Assembly: GCA_947500825.1 (NCBI GenBank)
Contig: CANMTR010000001.1
Coordinates: 429,897-493,896, forward strand
Direction: 5' to 3'
Length of the DNA stretch: 64,000 nucleotides
Source: an uncultured Paracoccaceae bacterium
Lineage (GTDB): Bacteria > Pseudomonadota > Alphaproteobacteria > Rhodobacterales > Rhodobacteraceae
Below the pieces are notes generated by a model. It was not told where the DNA came from. It worked only from the letters and a program-made list of their open reading frames with translations, and searched no databases. Of this stretch, positions 7,746 to 16,216 are shown in pieces; within the stretch, counting starts at the first letter, position 1, and each line of letters opens with the position of its first letter. The translations under genes were made by a program, and so were the position numbers.

Positions 7746-8133
7746 CGCCCCCGGCGGCTCCGTTCGCCCGGAGCCGCCCGCGCCCGTTTCGCGGGCAATC
7801 GCGGTCCGGTTGCGCAAAGATCCGGCACATGCGCGCGCCGCGACCTGTCGCGACCCTCCGCGCTGTTCCGGCCGCGCTCCCGTTCGGGCATGGACACGGG
7901 GCCGGCGCGGCGCGCCGGACGCGCATGACGGGCCGGGCGTCTCCTCCTCCCCGCCTGGCCCGCCATGCCGGACCGCCCCCCCCCGAAACCCGCCGGGCCG
8001 GCCAGCCCTTTGCCGTTCGCGGTTCAGGATGAGCGGCCTTGGGGCGCCGCGACGGCTTCGAACCCGCATTGATCGACGTTGCTTGACGCGTGAAAGGCTG
8101 GTCCGGTCAAAGGCCGGATATACGTCGCCGACC
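7746..8133. other. Gene-free stretch between two membrane protein genes
   Basis: No supported gene in 388 bases. A CGGCTCCG (7755-7762) / CGGAGCCG (7769-7776) hairpin directly after the upstream stop may end that transcript, although there is no T-run. The rest is very GC-rich with homopolymeric C runs near 7976-7983 and overlapping arginine- and proline-rich shadow frames on both strands. The promoter of the downstream alaE-like gene should lie here but I see no clear consensus. Confidence 0.5.
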
Positions 8134-8541
8134 ATGCGTCTGTTCGTGATCGATACCCTTTCCACCATCATCTTCTTTACCGCCGTCGCCACGTTCTCCG
8201 AACTGGTCGTTGCCGGGATGGACCCGTCCGACGTGCTCGTGACGCGTCTTCTCATGGCGCCGATCATGATCATGACGGCGCGGCCCTATACCCGCTGGCG
8301 GGACTGGCTCCTGGAGCGCGTCGCGCCTCGCAATCGGTGGAGCGCGGCCCTCGTGGACATCGCCGCGTTCCTGTCGTTCCAGGCCCCGGTCTACGGGGCC
8401 ACGCTGGTGCTCGCGGGCGAGAGCCCCGTGGAAGCCGGCGCAGCGATAGGATCGGCCCTCGGTTTCATGATCCTGCTGGCTCGGCCCTTCGGACTGTTCG
8501 TCGAAGGCGTCAGACGTCTTTTCGGCTTCGCCCGCACATAG
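8134..8541 (+). CDS. alaE: AlaE-family L-alanine exporter
   Basis: A 135-residue protein of the AlaE family; in E. coli AlaE exports L-alanine and dampens toxic accumulation during peptide use. Conserved landmarks are DTLSTIIFFTAVATFSELVVAGM at the N-terminus, TRLLMAPIMIMTARPYTRWRDWLLE in the centre, and DIAAFLSFQAPVYGATLVLAG, which closely parallels the E. coli segment around TFQSPVY. About four transmembrane helices are expected. The ATG is chosen where homology begins, because the upstream open frame is Arg/Pro-rich. Stand-alone gene before tRNA-Leu. Substrate is assumed from the family. Confidence 0.82.
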   Translation: MRLFVIDTLSTIIFFTAVATFSELVVAGMDPSDVLVTRLLMAPIMIMTARPYTRWRDWLLERVAPRNRWSAALVDIAAFLSFQAPVYGATLVLAGESPVEAGAAIGSALGFMILLARPFGLFVEGVRRLFGFART

Positions 8542-8791
8542 GTTGTCGACGGATGGGCGGGGCCCCGTTCCGCGACCATGGCCGGGGGAAGGGGAACATG
8601 CATGCGAGCGAGAATACCGGTCGTCCCCAGAGCTGCTGTCGGACGTGTCGCCGCGTCCCCGAGATGTTCGGTTCGGGTATGCACCCCGAACTGCAAAGGC
8701 CCGCCGGGCAGGGGGTAACCTTTTTTCGAAAAACCGCTTTTCATCGCGCCGATCCTTCGCTACACCCCCGCCACCCGGCCGGAGAGCGCTT

Positions 8792-8877
8792 GCGGTCGTG
8801 GCGGAATGGTAGACGCGCAGCGTTGAGGTCGCTGTGGGGTAACACCCGTGGAGGTTCAAGTCCTCTCGACCGCACCA
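8792..8877 (+). tRNA. tRNA-Leu (anticodon GAG)
   Basis: An 86-base class II tRNA with encoded CCA. The acceptor arms GCGGTCG (8792-8798) and CGACCGC (8867-8873) pair fully. The anticodon stem CAGCG/CGCTG closes the 7-base loop TTGAGGT, giving anticodon GAG for CUC/CUU leucine codons. A long variable arm (TGGGGTAACACCC) and the T-arm GAGG-TTCAAGT-CCTC confirm the class. Confidence 0.96.
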
Positions 8878-9120
8878 CTCCCCGGCCGGGTCATCCACCC
8901 TCCCAGACATGTCCCGACCATGCGGCGTCCGACCTCCGTCGCGGTGGCGACGCACCTTTCGCCCCGTCCCCCGCATCGGTGACCGTTTTCCGGGCGCTCC
9001 GTGTCCCGCGCGCGGCGCTCGCGCCCCGTCCCCAACCGCGCCGCTTGCAATGAGCCTTGGCGTTTGCTCTTTTCCTCCCAACGACTGCGGCCAATCGCGG
9101 CGACCAACAGGGAGATACCG

Positions 9121-10221
9121 GTGCTCGACACCCAGGCCGGTCACGCGTTCGTCGAGTTCGACCGCGTGCAGAAAAGCTACGACGGCGAGAGCCTCGTCGT
9201 GAAGGACCTCAACCTGTCCATCGGCAAGGGCGAGTTCCTGACCATGCTCGGGCCGTCGGGCTCGGGCAAGACGACCTGCCTGATGATGCTCGCGGGCTTC
9301 GAGGCCGCGACCCACGGCGAGATCCGCCTCGACGGACGCGAGATCAACGACATCCCGCCCCACCGGCGCGGCATCGGCATGGTGTTCCAGAACTATGCCC
9401 TGTTTCCCCACATGACCGTGGCCGAGAACCTCTCCTTCCCGCTGGAGGTCCGCAAGATCGGCAAGTCCGCGCGGGAGCAGAAGATCGCCCGGGCCCTCGA
9501 CATGGTGCAGATGGGCGGGTTCGGCGGCCGCCGCCCCGCCCAGCTTTCGGGCGGCCAGCAGCAGCGCGTGGCGCTCGCCCGCGCGCTGGTGTTCGAGCCC
9601 GAGCTCGTGCTGATGGACGAGCCCCTGGGCGCGCTCGACAAGCAGCTCCGCGAAACCCTGCAATTCGAGATCTCGCGCCTCGCCCACGACCTCGGCATCA
9701 CCGTCGTCTACGTCACCCACGACCAGACCGAGGCGCTGACCATGTCCGACAGGGTCGCGGTGTTCGACGACGGCCGCATCCAGCAGCTCGCCACGCCCGA
9801 CGCCCTCTACGAGCGGCCCGCCAACAGTTTCGTCGCCCGGTTCATCGGCGAGAACAACACCCTCGGCGGCACGGTGATCGATCTCGCGGACGAGCATTGC
9901 GTCGTCAGGCTCGACGGGACCGGCGAGGAGATCGACGCGCTGCCGGTCAACGTGGCCGAACGCGGCGACCGTACCCTGGTCTCGATCCGCCCCGAGCGGG
10001 TGGAGATCGACCCTGACCTGGGCGAGGGCGCCCATACCCTGCGCGCCGAGGTGCTGGAGTTCATCTACATGGGCGACGTGTTCCGCACCCGCCTCAAGGT
10101 GGCGGGGCGCGACGACTTCATCGTCAAGACCCGCAACCGCGCCGGCCAGCGCCGCCTCTCGCCCGGCGAGATGGTGACCATCGGCTGGCTGCCCCGGGAT
10201 TGCCGCGCGCTCGACCCGTGA
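9121..10221 (+). CDS. Polyamine-type ABC transporter ATP-binding protein (PotA-like)
   Basis: A 366-residue ATPase of the spermidine/putrescine importer class. Walker A GPSGSGKTT is at 44-52, followed by the Q-loop (VFQNYALFPH), signature LSGGQQQRVALARAL, Walker B LVLMDEPLGALD, the H-loop VTHDQTEA and a C-terminal TOBE-type domain. The GTG start is chosen because CAGGGAG lies just upstream and the N-terminal sequence before it is not PotA-like. It opens a five-gene operon with a binding protein and two permeases. The substrate may be a polyamine or another small cation or amine. Confidence 0.9.
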   Translation: MLDTQAGHAFVEFDRVQKSYDGESLVVKDLNLSIGKGEFLTMLGPSGSGKTTCLMMLAGFEAATHGEIRLDGREINDIPPHRRGIGMVFQNYALFPHMTVAENLSFPLEVRKIGKSAREQKIARALDMVQMGGFGGRRPAQLSGGQQQRVALARALVFEPELVLMDEPLGALDKQLRETLQFEISRLAHDLGITVVYVTHDQTEALTMSDRVAVFDDGRIQQLATPDALYERPANSFVARFIGENNTLGGTVIDLADEHCVVRLDGTGEEIDALPVNVAERGDRTLVSIRPERVEIDPDLGEGAHTLRAEVLEFIYMGDVFRTRLKVAGRDDFIVKTRNRAGQRRLSPGEMVTIGWLPRDCRALDP

Positions 10222-10304
10222 AGGGGGGCGCGGCCCCGTCCCGTCCGATGCCCGCGGACGGAGGCGGCAGCGATAACGGGCTGCAACAAGGAGTTGGCAC
10301 CGCG

Positions 10305-11459
10305 ATGAGACTGAACGGATTTTGGATGACGGGCACCGCCGCCCTGGCGCTGGTTGCCGCCGGCGCCGGCGCGCAGGAGGACCAGGCGCCCGAGAGCCCG
10401 GTCGCCGGCCAGCCCATGGTCGACGCGCTCACCATCGTCTCCTGGGGCGGCGCCTACCAGGAAAGCCAGCTCAAGGCCTATGTGGAGCCCTACGTGGAGG
10501 CCAACCCCGAGCTGGAGGTCACCTGGGACGAAAGCTCCGCCGAGGCCGTCGCGGGGATGCGCGCCCAGTCCGAGGCCGACAACATCACTTGGGACCTGGT
10601 CGATGTCACCGCCGCCGACGCCATGCGCCTGTGCGACGAGGGCCTCGCCATGGAGGTCGACATCAACGAGATCGCCGCGCCCGCCCCCGACGGCACCGAG
10701 GCCGAAGAGGATTTCGGCGAGGACATGCTCGTCAGTGACTGCTTCATCCCGCAGATCGCCTATTCCTACACCTTCGGCTACCGCACCGACGTGGAGGATT
10801 GGGGCGGCGAGAGCCCGTCCGAGATCTGCGACGTCTTCGACCTCGAGGCGTTCCCGGGCCGCCGCAGCCTGGAGAAGCGGCCCCACAACAACATGGAATG
10901 GGCGCTGATGTGCGACGGCGTCCCCCAGGACGAGATCTACGAGACCCTCGAGACCGACGAGGGGCAGGATCGCGCCCTGGCCAAGCTCGACACGATCAAG
11001 GACGAGACGGTCTGGTGGACGGCCGGCGCCGACACGCCCCAGCTCCTCGCCGACGGCGAGGTGGTCATGGGCTCGACCTACAACGGCCGCCTGTTCAGCC
11101 TGATCGCCGAGCAGGACCAGCCGGTCGAGATGATGTGGGACGCCCAGGCCTACGACCTGGACGGCTGGGTCATCCCCGAGGGGCTGGACGAGGCGACGCT
11201 CAACCGGGTGAAGGACTTCCTGTGGTTCGCCACCGACACCCAGCGCCTCGCGGATCAGGCCAAGTACATCTCCTACGGGCCGGCGCGCGACAGCTCCGCG
11301 CCGCTGGTGGGTCAGCACGCCGAGCTCGGGATCGACATGGCACCGCACATGCCCACCAACCCCGAGAACGCGCAGAACGCCTATGTCCAGAACTTCGAGT
11401 GGTGGGCCGACTACCGCGACGACCTGGACGCCAAGTTCCAGGCCTGGCTCGCCCAGTGA
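10305..11459 (+). CDS. Periplasmic substrate-binding protein of the polyamine-type ABC importer (PotD-like)
   Basis: A 384-residue extracellular binding protein. A signal peptide (MRLNGFWMTGTAALALVAAGAGA) ends at an AGA-QE site. The mature part starts VDALTIVSWGGAYQESQ, typical of PotD/IdhA-like proteins, and contains SYTFGYRTD and AYDLDGWVIPEG segments that line the ligand cleft in this family. Several cysteines (RLCDEG, SDCFIPQ, EICDVF, LMCDG) could form disulfides. AAGGAG precedes the ATG. It lies between the ATPase and permease genes, which supports one transport system. Ligand unknown. Confidence 0.88.
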   Translation: MRLNGFWMTGTAALALVAAGAGAQEDQAPESPVAGQPMVDALTIVSWGGAYQESQLKAYVEPYVEANPELEVTWDESSAEAVAGMRAQSEADNITWDLVDVTAADAMRLCDEGLAMEVDINEIAAPAPDGTEAEEDFGEDMLVSDCFIPQIAYSYTFGYRTDVEDWGGESPSEICDVFDLEAFPGRRSLEKRPHNNMEWALMCDGVPQDEIYETLETDEGQDRALAKLDTIKDETVWWTAGADTPQLLADGEVVMGSTYNGRLFSLIAEQDQPVEMMWDAQAYDLDGWVIPEGLDEATLNRVKDFLWFATDTQRLADQAKYISYGPARDSSAPLVGQHAELGIDMAPHMPTNPENAQNAYVQNFEWWADYRDDLDAKFQAWLAQ

Positions 11460-11550
11460 ACGCAACGCACGGGGGGCGGGCCGCGGCCCGCCCCCGCTGC
11501 TCCGGGAGTCCGACGGGACTCCGACGCAAAACCGACAAGGACGGATCGTC

Positions 11551-11841
11551 ATGCCGAAAGGCTACATCATCGGACACGTGCGGGTGACGGACCCCGACGG
11601 ATACCCCGAATACGTGCGCCTCGACACGCCCATCATGGAGCGCCACGGCGGCCGCTTCATCGTCCGCGGCGGCCGCTCCGAGACGCCCGAGGGCGCCGAG
11701 ATGGGCCGCCACGTGGTCATCGAGTTCGACAGCTTCGACGCCGCGAAGGCCGCCTACGACGACCCCGACTACCAGGAGGCCGCCCGCATCCGCCGCGCCT
11801 GCGCCGAGAGCACGATGATCCTGGTCGAGGGCACGGACTGA
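11551..11841 (+). CDS. DUF1330 family protein
   Basis: A 96-residue DUF1330 protein with the dimeric alpha/beta-barrel type fold: KGYIIGHVRVTDPDGYPEYV, MERHGGRFIVRGG and HVVIEFDSFDAAKAAYDDPDYQEAARIR. The biochemical role of DUF1330 proteins is not established. It is inserted between the binding protein and permease genes of the ABC operon, in the same direction with short gaps, so it may act on the imported compound or regulate its use; that is inference. Confidence 0.85.
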   Translation: MPKGYIIGHVRVTDPDGYPEYVRLDTPIMERHGGRFIVRGGRSETPEGAEMGRHVVIEFDSFDAAKAAYDDPDYQEAARIRRACAESTMILVEGTD

Positions 11842-11869
11842 CCGTGCCCGCGCGAGAGGGGGCTCCGAG

Positions 11870-13624
11870 ATGAGCGATGCCGCACCCGGTCCGGCGCACC
11901 TCGCCGGGCCCACGCCGGACACCGTCCTGCGCGACGCCGATCGCGCCCGCGGCCCCGTCCTGGCCGCCGACGGCACCCCTCTCAAGCGGTCCCTCAACCG
12001 CGCGCTCCGCGCCCAGAAGCTGCGCGCCCTGGGCCTGATCGCGCCGCTCCTCCTGTTCGTGGTCGTGACCTTCATCGCCCCCATCGCGGACATGCTGTTC
12101 CGCTCGGTGGAGAACGAGATCGTCGGCCAGACGCTGCCCCGCACCGTCGTCGCCCTGGACGAGACCTGGGACGGGCAGGGCGCCCCCGACGAGGAGGTCT
12201 ACCGCGCCCTGGCCGCCGATCTGATGGTGGCCTCCGAGCTCAAGAACCACACCCGCCTGGGCTCGCGACTGAACTACGAGACCACGGGGATGTCGTCCCT
12301 CTTTCGCCGCTCGGGCCGCGACGTGGACGATATCGGCGAGGTCTACGCCGACCAGTTCATCGATCTCGACGCGGCCTGGGAAGAGCCCGCCACCTGGGTC
12401 GCGCTCATGGCCGATCCCGGCTGGGACGAGCGCCAGGCCGCCTGGCACGAGCGCCGGGACGCGGCCGAGGCCGAGCGGGCTGCGGCAGAGACGGTCGAGG
12501 AGCTTCGCGCGCTGGCCTTTACGGAGAGGGAGCCGCGGTTCCGCGTCTCGGACATGGCCCAGGAGGAGCTGCCGCGTACCGCCCGGATCTATGCCCAGTT
12601 CGCCCAGGTCATCCAGACCGAGAACGCCGACTCCCCCACCGAGGAAGAGCCCTGGAACATCGTCTACCAGGCGCTCTACGAGGATCTCTCCGCCGCGCGG
12701 GGGCGGAACTACGAGGGGCGCGAGGGCGCCCTTCTGGACGCGGCCCGGGACGCCGTGGGCAGCTTCGAGACGCAGCCCGTCAAGGCGTTCTTTCTTGAGG
12801 AAATCGACGAGGAGTGGGGCGATCCCCGGGTCTGGGGTACGATCTCGGCCTTCTCCAGCCCCTACACCGCCGGATATTTCCTGTCGTCCATCGACATGCA
12901 GCTCACTCCGCAGGGGATCGAGCCGCAGCCCGAGGACCAGCAGATCTACGGCCTGCTCTTCAAGCGCACCATGGTCATGTCGATGACCATCATGTTCGCC
13001 TGCATCGCGCTGGGCTACCCGATCGCCTACCTGCTGTCGAACCTGCCGGTCCGGACCTCCAACCTGCTGATGATCCTGGTCCTGCTGCCGTTCTGGACGT
13101 CCCTTCTGGTTCGCACGAGCGCCTGGAAGGTTCTGCTCCAGCAGCAGGGGGTGATCAACGACACGCTGGTATGGCTCGGGCTCGTGGCAGACGGCAACCG
13201 GCTGGAGCTGATCAACAACCAGACCGGCACGATCATCGCCATGACGCATATCCTGCTGCCGTTCATGATCCTGCCCTTGTATTCGGTGATGAAGACGATC
13301 CCGCCCCAATACGTGCGCGCCGCACGGTCGCTCGGGGCGACGCCGTGGACGGCGTTCCGCCGGGTCTATTTCCCCCAGTCCGTGCCGGGGATCGGAGCGG
13401 GCTGCATCCTCGTCTTCATCCTGGCGATCGGCTATTACATCACGCCCGAGCTGGTGGGCGGGACCACGGGCACGTTCGTCTCGAACCGTATCGCCTACCA
13501 CATCTCGAGCTCGCTCAACTGGGGGCTCGCGGCCGCGCTGGGGTCGATCCTGCTCGCCTTCGTGCTGGTGCTCTACTACCTCTACGACCGCATCGTCGGC
13601 ATCGACAACGTGAGCCTGGGCTGA
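11870..13624 (+). CDS. ABC transporter permease (PotB-like) with a large periplasmic insert
   Basis: A 584-residue permease, about twice the usual PotB length of roughly 280-300. The first membrane helix lies at about 49-73 (LGLIAPLLLFVVVTFIAPIADML). About 285 hydrophilic, acidic residues follow before the second helix (MVMSMTIMFACIALGYPIAYLL, from about 364). The C-terminal 220 residues are a normal PotB core with the EAA-loop ARSLGATPWTAFRRVYFPQSVPG that contacts the ATPase. Reading frame and composition are continuous, so the insert is not a sequencing fusion. By topology it faces the periplasm. Its function is unknown. Confidence 0.87.
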   Translation: MSDAAPGPAHLAGPTPDTVLRDADRARGPVLAADGTPLKRSLNRALRAQKLRALGLIAPLLLFVVVTFIAPIADMLFRSVENEIVGQTLPRTVVALDETWDGQGAPDEEVYRALAADLMVASELKNHTRLGSRLNYETTGMSSLFRRSGRDVDDIGEVYADQFIDLDAAWEEPATWVALMADPGWDERQAAWHERRDAAEAERAAAETVEELRALAFTEREPRFRVSDMAQEELPRTARIYAQFAQVIQTENADSPTEEEPWNIVYQALYEDLSAARGRNYEGREGALLDAARDAVGSFETQPVKAFFLEEIDEEWGDPRVWGTISAFSSPYTAGYFLSSIDMQLTPQGIEPQPEDQQIYGLLFKRTMVMSMTIMFACIALGYPIAYLLSNLPVRTSNLLMILVLLPFWTSLLVRTSAWKVLLQQQGVINDTLVWLGLVADGNRLELINNQTGTIIAMTHILLPFMILPLYSVMKTIPPQYVRAARSLGATPWTAFRRVYFPQSVPGIGAGCILVFILAIGYYITPELVGGTTGTFVSNRIAYHISSSLNWGLAAALGSILLAFVLVLYYLYDRIVGIDNVSLG

Positions 13625-13634
13625 GGAGACGACG

Positions 13635-14486
13635 ATGGACCTTCCCCCCTACGCCTCGACCGGCGAGCGGATCTGGTTCTACGGATTCCGGGTGATCTGC
13701 GGGCTGATCTTCTTCTTCCTGATCGCGCCCATCCTGATTATCATCCCGCTGTCGTTCAACGCCGAGAACTTCTTCACCTTCACGCCCGGCATGCTCGCGC
13801 TGGAGTCCGAGGCCTATTCCCTTCGTCACTACCGGGACTTTTTCACCAACGATTCCTGGCAGCAGGCGCTGTGGAACTCGGTCAAGATCGCCCCCGCCGC
13901 GACGCTGATGTCGGTGGCGCTGGGCACCCTGGCGGCGGTGGGCCTGTCGCAGCCCCACGTGCCGTTTCGCCGCGCGATCATGGCAATCCTGATCTCGCCC
14001 ATGATCGTTCCCCTGATCATCTCGGCGGCGGGGATGTACTTCTTCTACAGCCGGGTGGGGCTGCAGGGCACTTATATCGGCGTGGTGCTGGCCCATGCCG
14101 CGCTGGGCATCCCGTTTGTCATCATCACCGTGACGGCGACGCTGGTGGGCTTTGACCGCTCGCTCACGCGCGCCTCGGCCAACCTGGGCGCGGGGCCGGT
14201 GCGGACGTTCTTCCGCGTGCAGATGCCGCTGATCCTGCCGGGCGTGGTCTCGGGCGGTCTGTTCGCGTTCATCACCTCGTTCGACGAGGTGGTGATCGTC
14301 CTGTTCGTGGGCAGCGCGGGGCAGAAGACCCTGCCATGGCAGATGTTCATCGGCCTGCGCGAGCAGATCAGCCCGACGATCCTGGCGGTGGCGACGATCC
14401 TCGTGGCGATCTCGATCCTGCTGCTGACCACCGTGGAGATCCTGCGCCGGCGCTCGGAGCGGATGCGCGGCATGTCCCCGGGCTGA
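13635..14486 (+). CDS. ABC transporter permease (PotC-like)
   Basis: A 283-residue permease of normal length with about six helices, starting at FRVICGLIFFFLIAPILIIIPLSF. The EAA-loop is RASANLGAGPVRTFFRVQMPLILPG. It starts 10 bases after the first permease gene, with GAGGAGACG as ribosome binding site, and completes the importer. It converges with the AEC transporter gene with a 6-base gap and no obvious terminator. Confidence 0.92.
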   Translation: MDLPPYASTGERIWFYGFRVICGLIFFFLIAPILIIIPLSFNAENFFTFTPGMLALESEAYSLRHYRDFFTNDSWQQALWNSVKIAPAATLMSVALGTLAAVGLSQPHVPFRRAIMAILISPMIVPLIISAAGMYFFYSRVGLQGTYIGVVLAHAALGIPFVIITVTATLVGFDRSLTRASANLGAGPVRTFFRVQMPLILPGVVSGGLFAFITSFDEVVIVLFVGSAGQKTLPWQMFIGLREQISPTILAVATILVAISILLLTTVEILRRRSERMRGMSPG

Positions 14487-14492
14487 GGGCCC

Positions 14493-15419
14493 TCAGGGCA
14501 GGATCTGGAGCCAGGCCGAGACGCTCAGGATCGACACGCCGGTCCCGATCAGCACGCCCGAGGCGGCCGATCGCTTGGCCACCCCGTAGATGTTGGCGAA
14601 GATGTAGGTGTTCACCCCCGGGGCCATCGCGCCCGTCAGGACGCTTGCGCGGATCTGGTCGGTCGACAGGCCCAAGCCCTGGCCCACGCCCCAGGCCACG
14701 GCGGGGTGGACGACAAGGGAGGTCGCGCAGATCAGGCCGATGATCCGCATGTCGCCCTCGATCCGGTATTGGCACAGGATGCCCCCGAGGCCGAACAGCG
14801 CCGCCGGAAGGGCCGCGCGGATCATCATGTCGAGCGCGTCGCTCGCGACCTGGGGCAGGGAGAGGCCGGTGAGGTTGACGGCGAAGCCCAGCGCGATGCC
14901 GATGACGAGCGAGTTGTGGAACATCGCCCGCACGACCTTGCGCGGCAGTCCCGCGATGCTCTCGCCGCGGGCGCGGACCAGCTCCATCGCGGTGACGCCC
15001 ACGAGGTAGCAGAACGGGGCGTGGACGGCGATGATCGCGTAGTTGAACCGTAACGCCTCCATGCCGAAGGCCCGTTCGGCGATGGGCAGGCCCAGAAGCA
15101 CCGAGTTCGAGAACAGGCCACAGAAGCCGATCGCGACCGCGTCCTCCCAGGGCCGTCCGAAGGCGCGCGCGGCGAGCATCCCCAGCAGGAAACCCGAGAG
15201 CGCCCCGGCATAGAAGCTCAACAGGAGTGGCCAGGCGAATTCGTCGCCCAGATCCATCGTGGCGATGGCCTGAAACAGCAGGCACGGGATCGCGAAGGTC
15301 TGGGTGAAGGACATGAGCCCCTGGACGCCGCCTTCGGAGAACAGGCCCCGCCAAGTGGCCAGGTATCCCGCCCCGATCACGAGGAAGACGGGCAGGACGA
15401 CGTCGAGGAGAGCGCTCAT
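14493..15419 (-). CDS. AEC family transporter (auxin efflux carrier-like)
   Basis: A 308-residue membrane protein of the AEC/MEC family, which in bacteria moves small organic acids such as malate or malonate. About ten helices are expected; the N-terminus ALLDVVLPVFLVIGAGYLATW and the central NLTGLSLPQ motif (typical N-x-TGLxxP of the family) are visible. Its ATG overlaps the stop of the upstream PhnP-like gene (ATGA), making it the last gene of a chain beginning near 20364. Substrate cannot be assigned. Confidence 0.88.
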   Translation of the reverse strand: MSALLDVVLPVFLVIGAGYLATWRGLFSEGGVQGLMSFTQTFAIPCLLFQAIATMDLGDEFAWPLLLSFYAGALSGFLLGMLAARAFGRPWEDAVAIGFCGLFSNSVLLGLPIAERAFGMEALRFNYAIIAVHAPFCYLVGVTAMELVRARGESIAGLPRKVVRAMFHNSLVIGIALGFAVNLTGLSLPQVASDALDMMIRAALPAALFGLGGILCQYRIEGDMRIIGLICATSLVVHPAVAWGVGQGLGLSTDQIRASVLTGAMAPGVNTYIFANIYGVAKRSAASGVLIGTGVSILSVSAWLQILP

Positions 15420-16216
15420 TCGGCGTCCAGCGTCAGAACCATCATGTCATGGGCCGGCTCGACGTGGTCGGGCGTCTCGGCCCGGACGGTCTCGTAGTCG
15501 AGGTCGTTGTGCATGTTGGTCAGGACGGCGCGGGCGGGCCGGGCGCGGGCGATCCACTCGAGCGTCTGGTCGAGGTGGGAGTGGCTCGGGTGGGGGTCCC
15601 GGCGCAGGGCGTCGACCACCCAGATGTCGAGCCCCTCGACCGCCGCCCAGGCCTCGTCGGTCATGCGGCCGGCATCGGGCAGGTAGGCCAGGCCCCCGAT
15701 CCGGTAGCCCAGTGCGTCGATGTCGCCGTGGTGGACGCGGAACGGGTCGAGCCGGATGCGTCCGCCGGGGCCGTCGATCTCCACCGGGCCGCGCAGGCGG
15801 TTCATCTCGAGGATCGGGGGGTAGGAGGATCCCTCGGGCGTCTCGAACACGTAGCGGAAGCGCGAGACGATGTCGTCCGCGGTGGCGTCGTCGGCCCAGA
15901 CCCGCACCCGCTGGCGCATGTTGATGACGACCATCCGCAGGTCGTCGAGCCCGTGGCAATGGTCGGCGTGGGAATGGGTGTAGACCACCCCGTCGAGCGT
16001 GCCCGCTCCGGCGTCGAGGAGTTGCTCGCGCAGGTCGGGGGAGGTGTCGATCAGCACCCGCGTGGTGCCCCCGGGCCCGTCGCGCTCGACCAGGAGCGAG
16101 CAGCGGCGGCGACGGTTGCGCGGATTGTCGGGGTCGCACTGGCCCCAGTGGCCGCCGATCCGCGGCACCCCGCCGGACGAGCCACAGCCCAAGATCGTGA
16201 AGCGGTATCCGCTCAT
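15416..16216 (-). CDS. MBL-fold metallohydrolase, PhnP-like
   Basis: A 266-residue metallo-beta-lactamase-fold hydrolase. The metal-binding motif HSHADH is at 81-86 in VVYTHSHADHCHGLDDLR; the N-terminus FTILGCGSSGGVPRIGG is characteristic of the PhnP/RNase Z-like subgroup. Such enzymes cleave phosphodiesters such as cyclic ribose phosphates. It sits next to tatD with a 4-base overlap, an association common in Rhodobacterales. No phn operon is present, so a role in phosphonate use is not implied. Confidence 0.9.
   Translation of the reverse strand: MSGYRFTILGCGSSGGVPRIGGHWGQCDPDNPRNRRRRCSLLVERDGPGGTTRVLIDTSPDLREQLLDAGAGTLDGVVYTHSHADHCHGLDDLRMVVINMRQRVRVWADDATADDIVSRFRYVFETPEGSSYPPILEMNRLRGPVEIDGPGGRIRLDPFRVHHGDIDALGYRIGGLAYLPDAGRMTDEAWAAVEGLDIWVVDALRRDPHPSHSHLDQTLEWIARARPARAVLTNMHNDLDYETVRAETPDHVEPAHDMMVLTLDAE

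Noticed and set aside
8598..8880. Possible small protein starting MHASENTG with a fair ribosome binding site
   Set aside because: The frame runs straight through tRNA-Leu and has no family resemblance.
8107..10035. A 642-codon open frame on the minus strand
   Set aside because: It is antisense to the alaE-like gene, tRNA-Leu and the PotA-like ATPase, all clearly coding on the plus strand. Its product is a His/Arg/Gly-rich shadow with no family resemblance.
11717..13501. A 594-codon minus-strand frame opposite the long permease
   Set aside because: The plus-strand permease has helices and the EAA-loop in frame; the antisense product is low-complexity. The permease insert is therefore not an artefact of a gene on the other strand.
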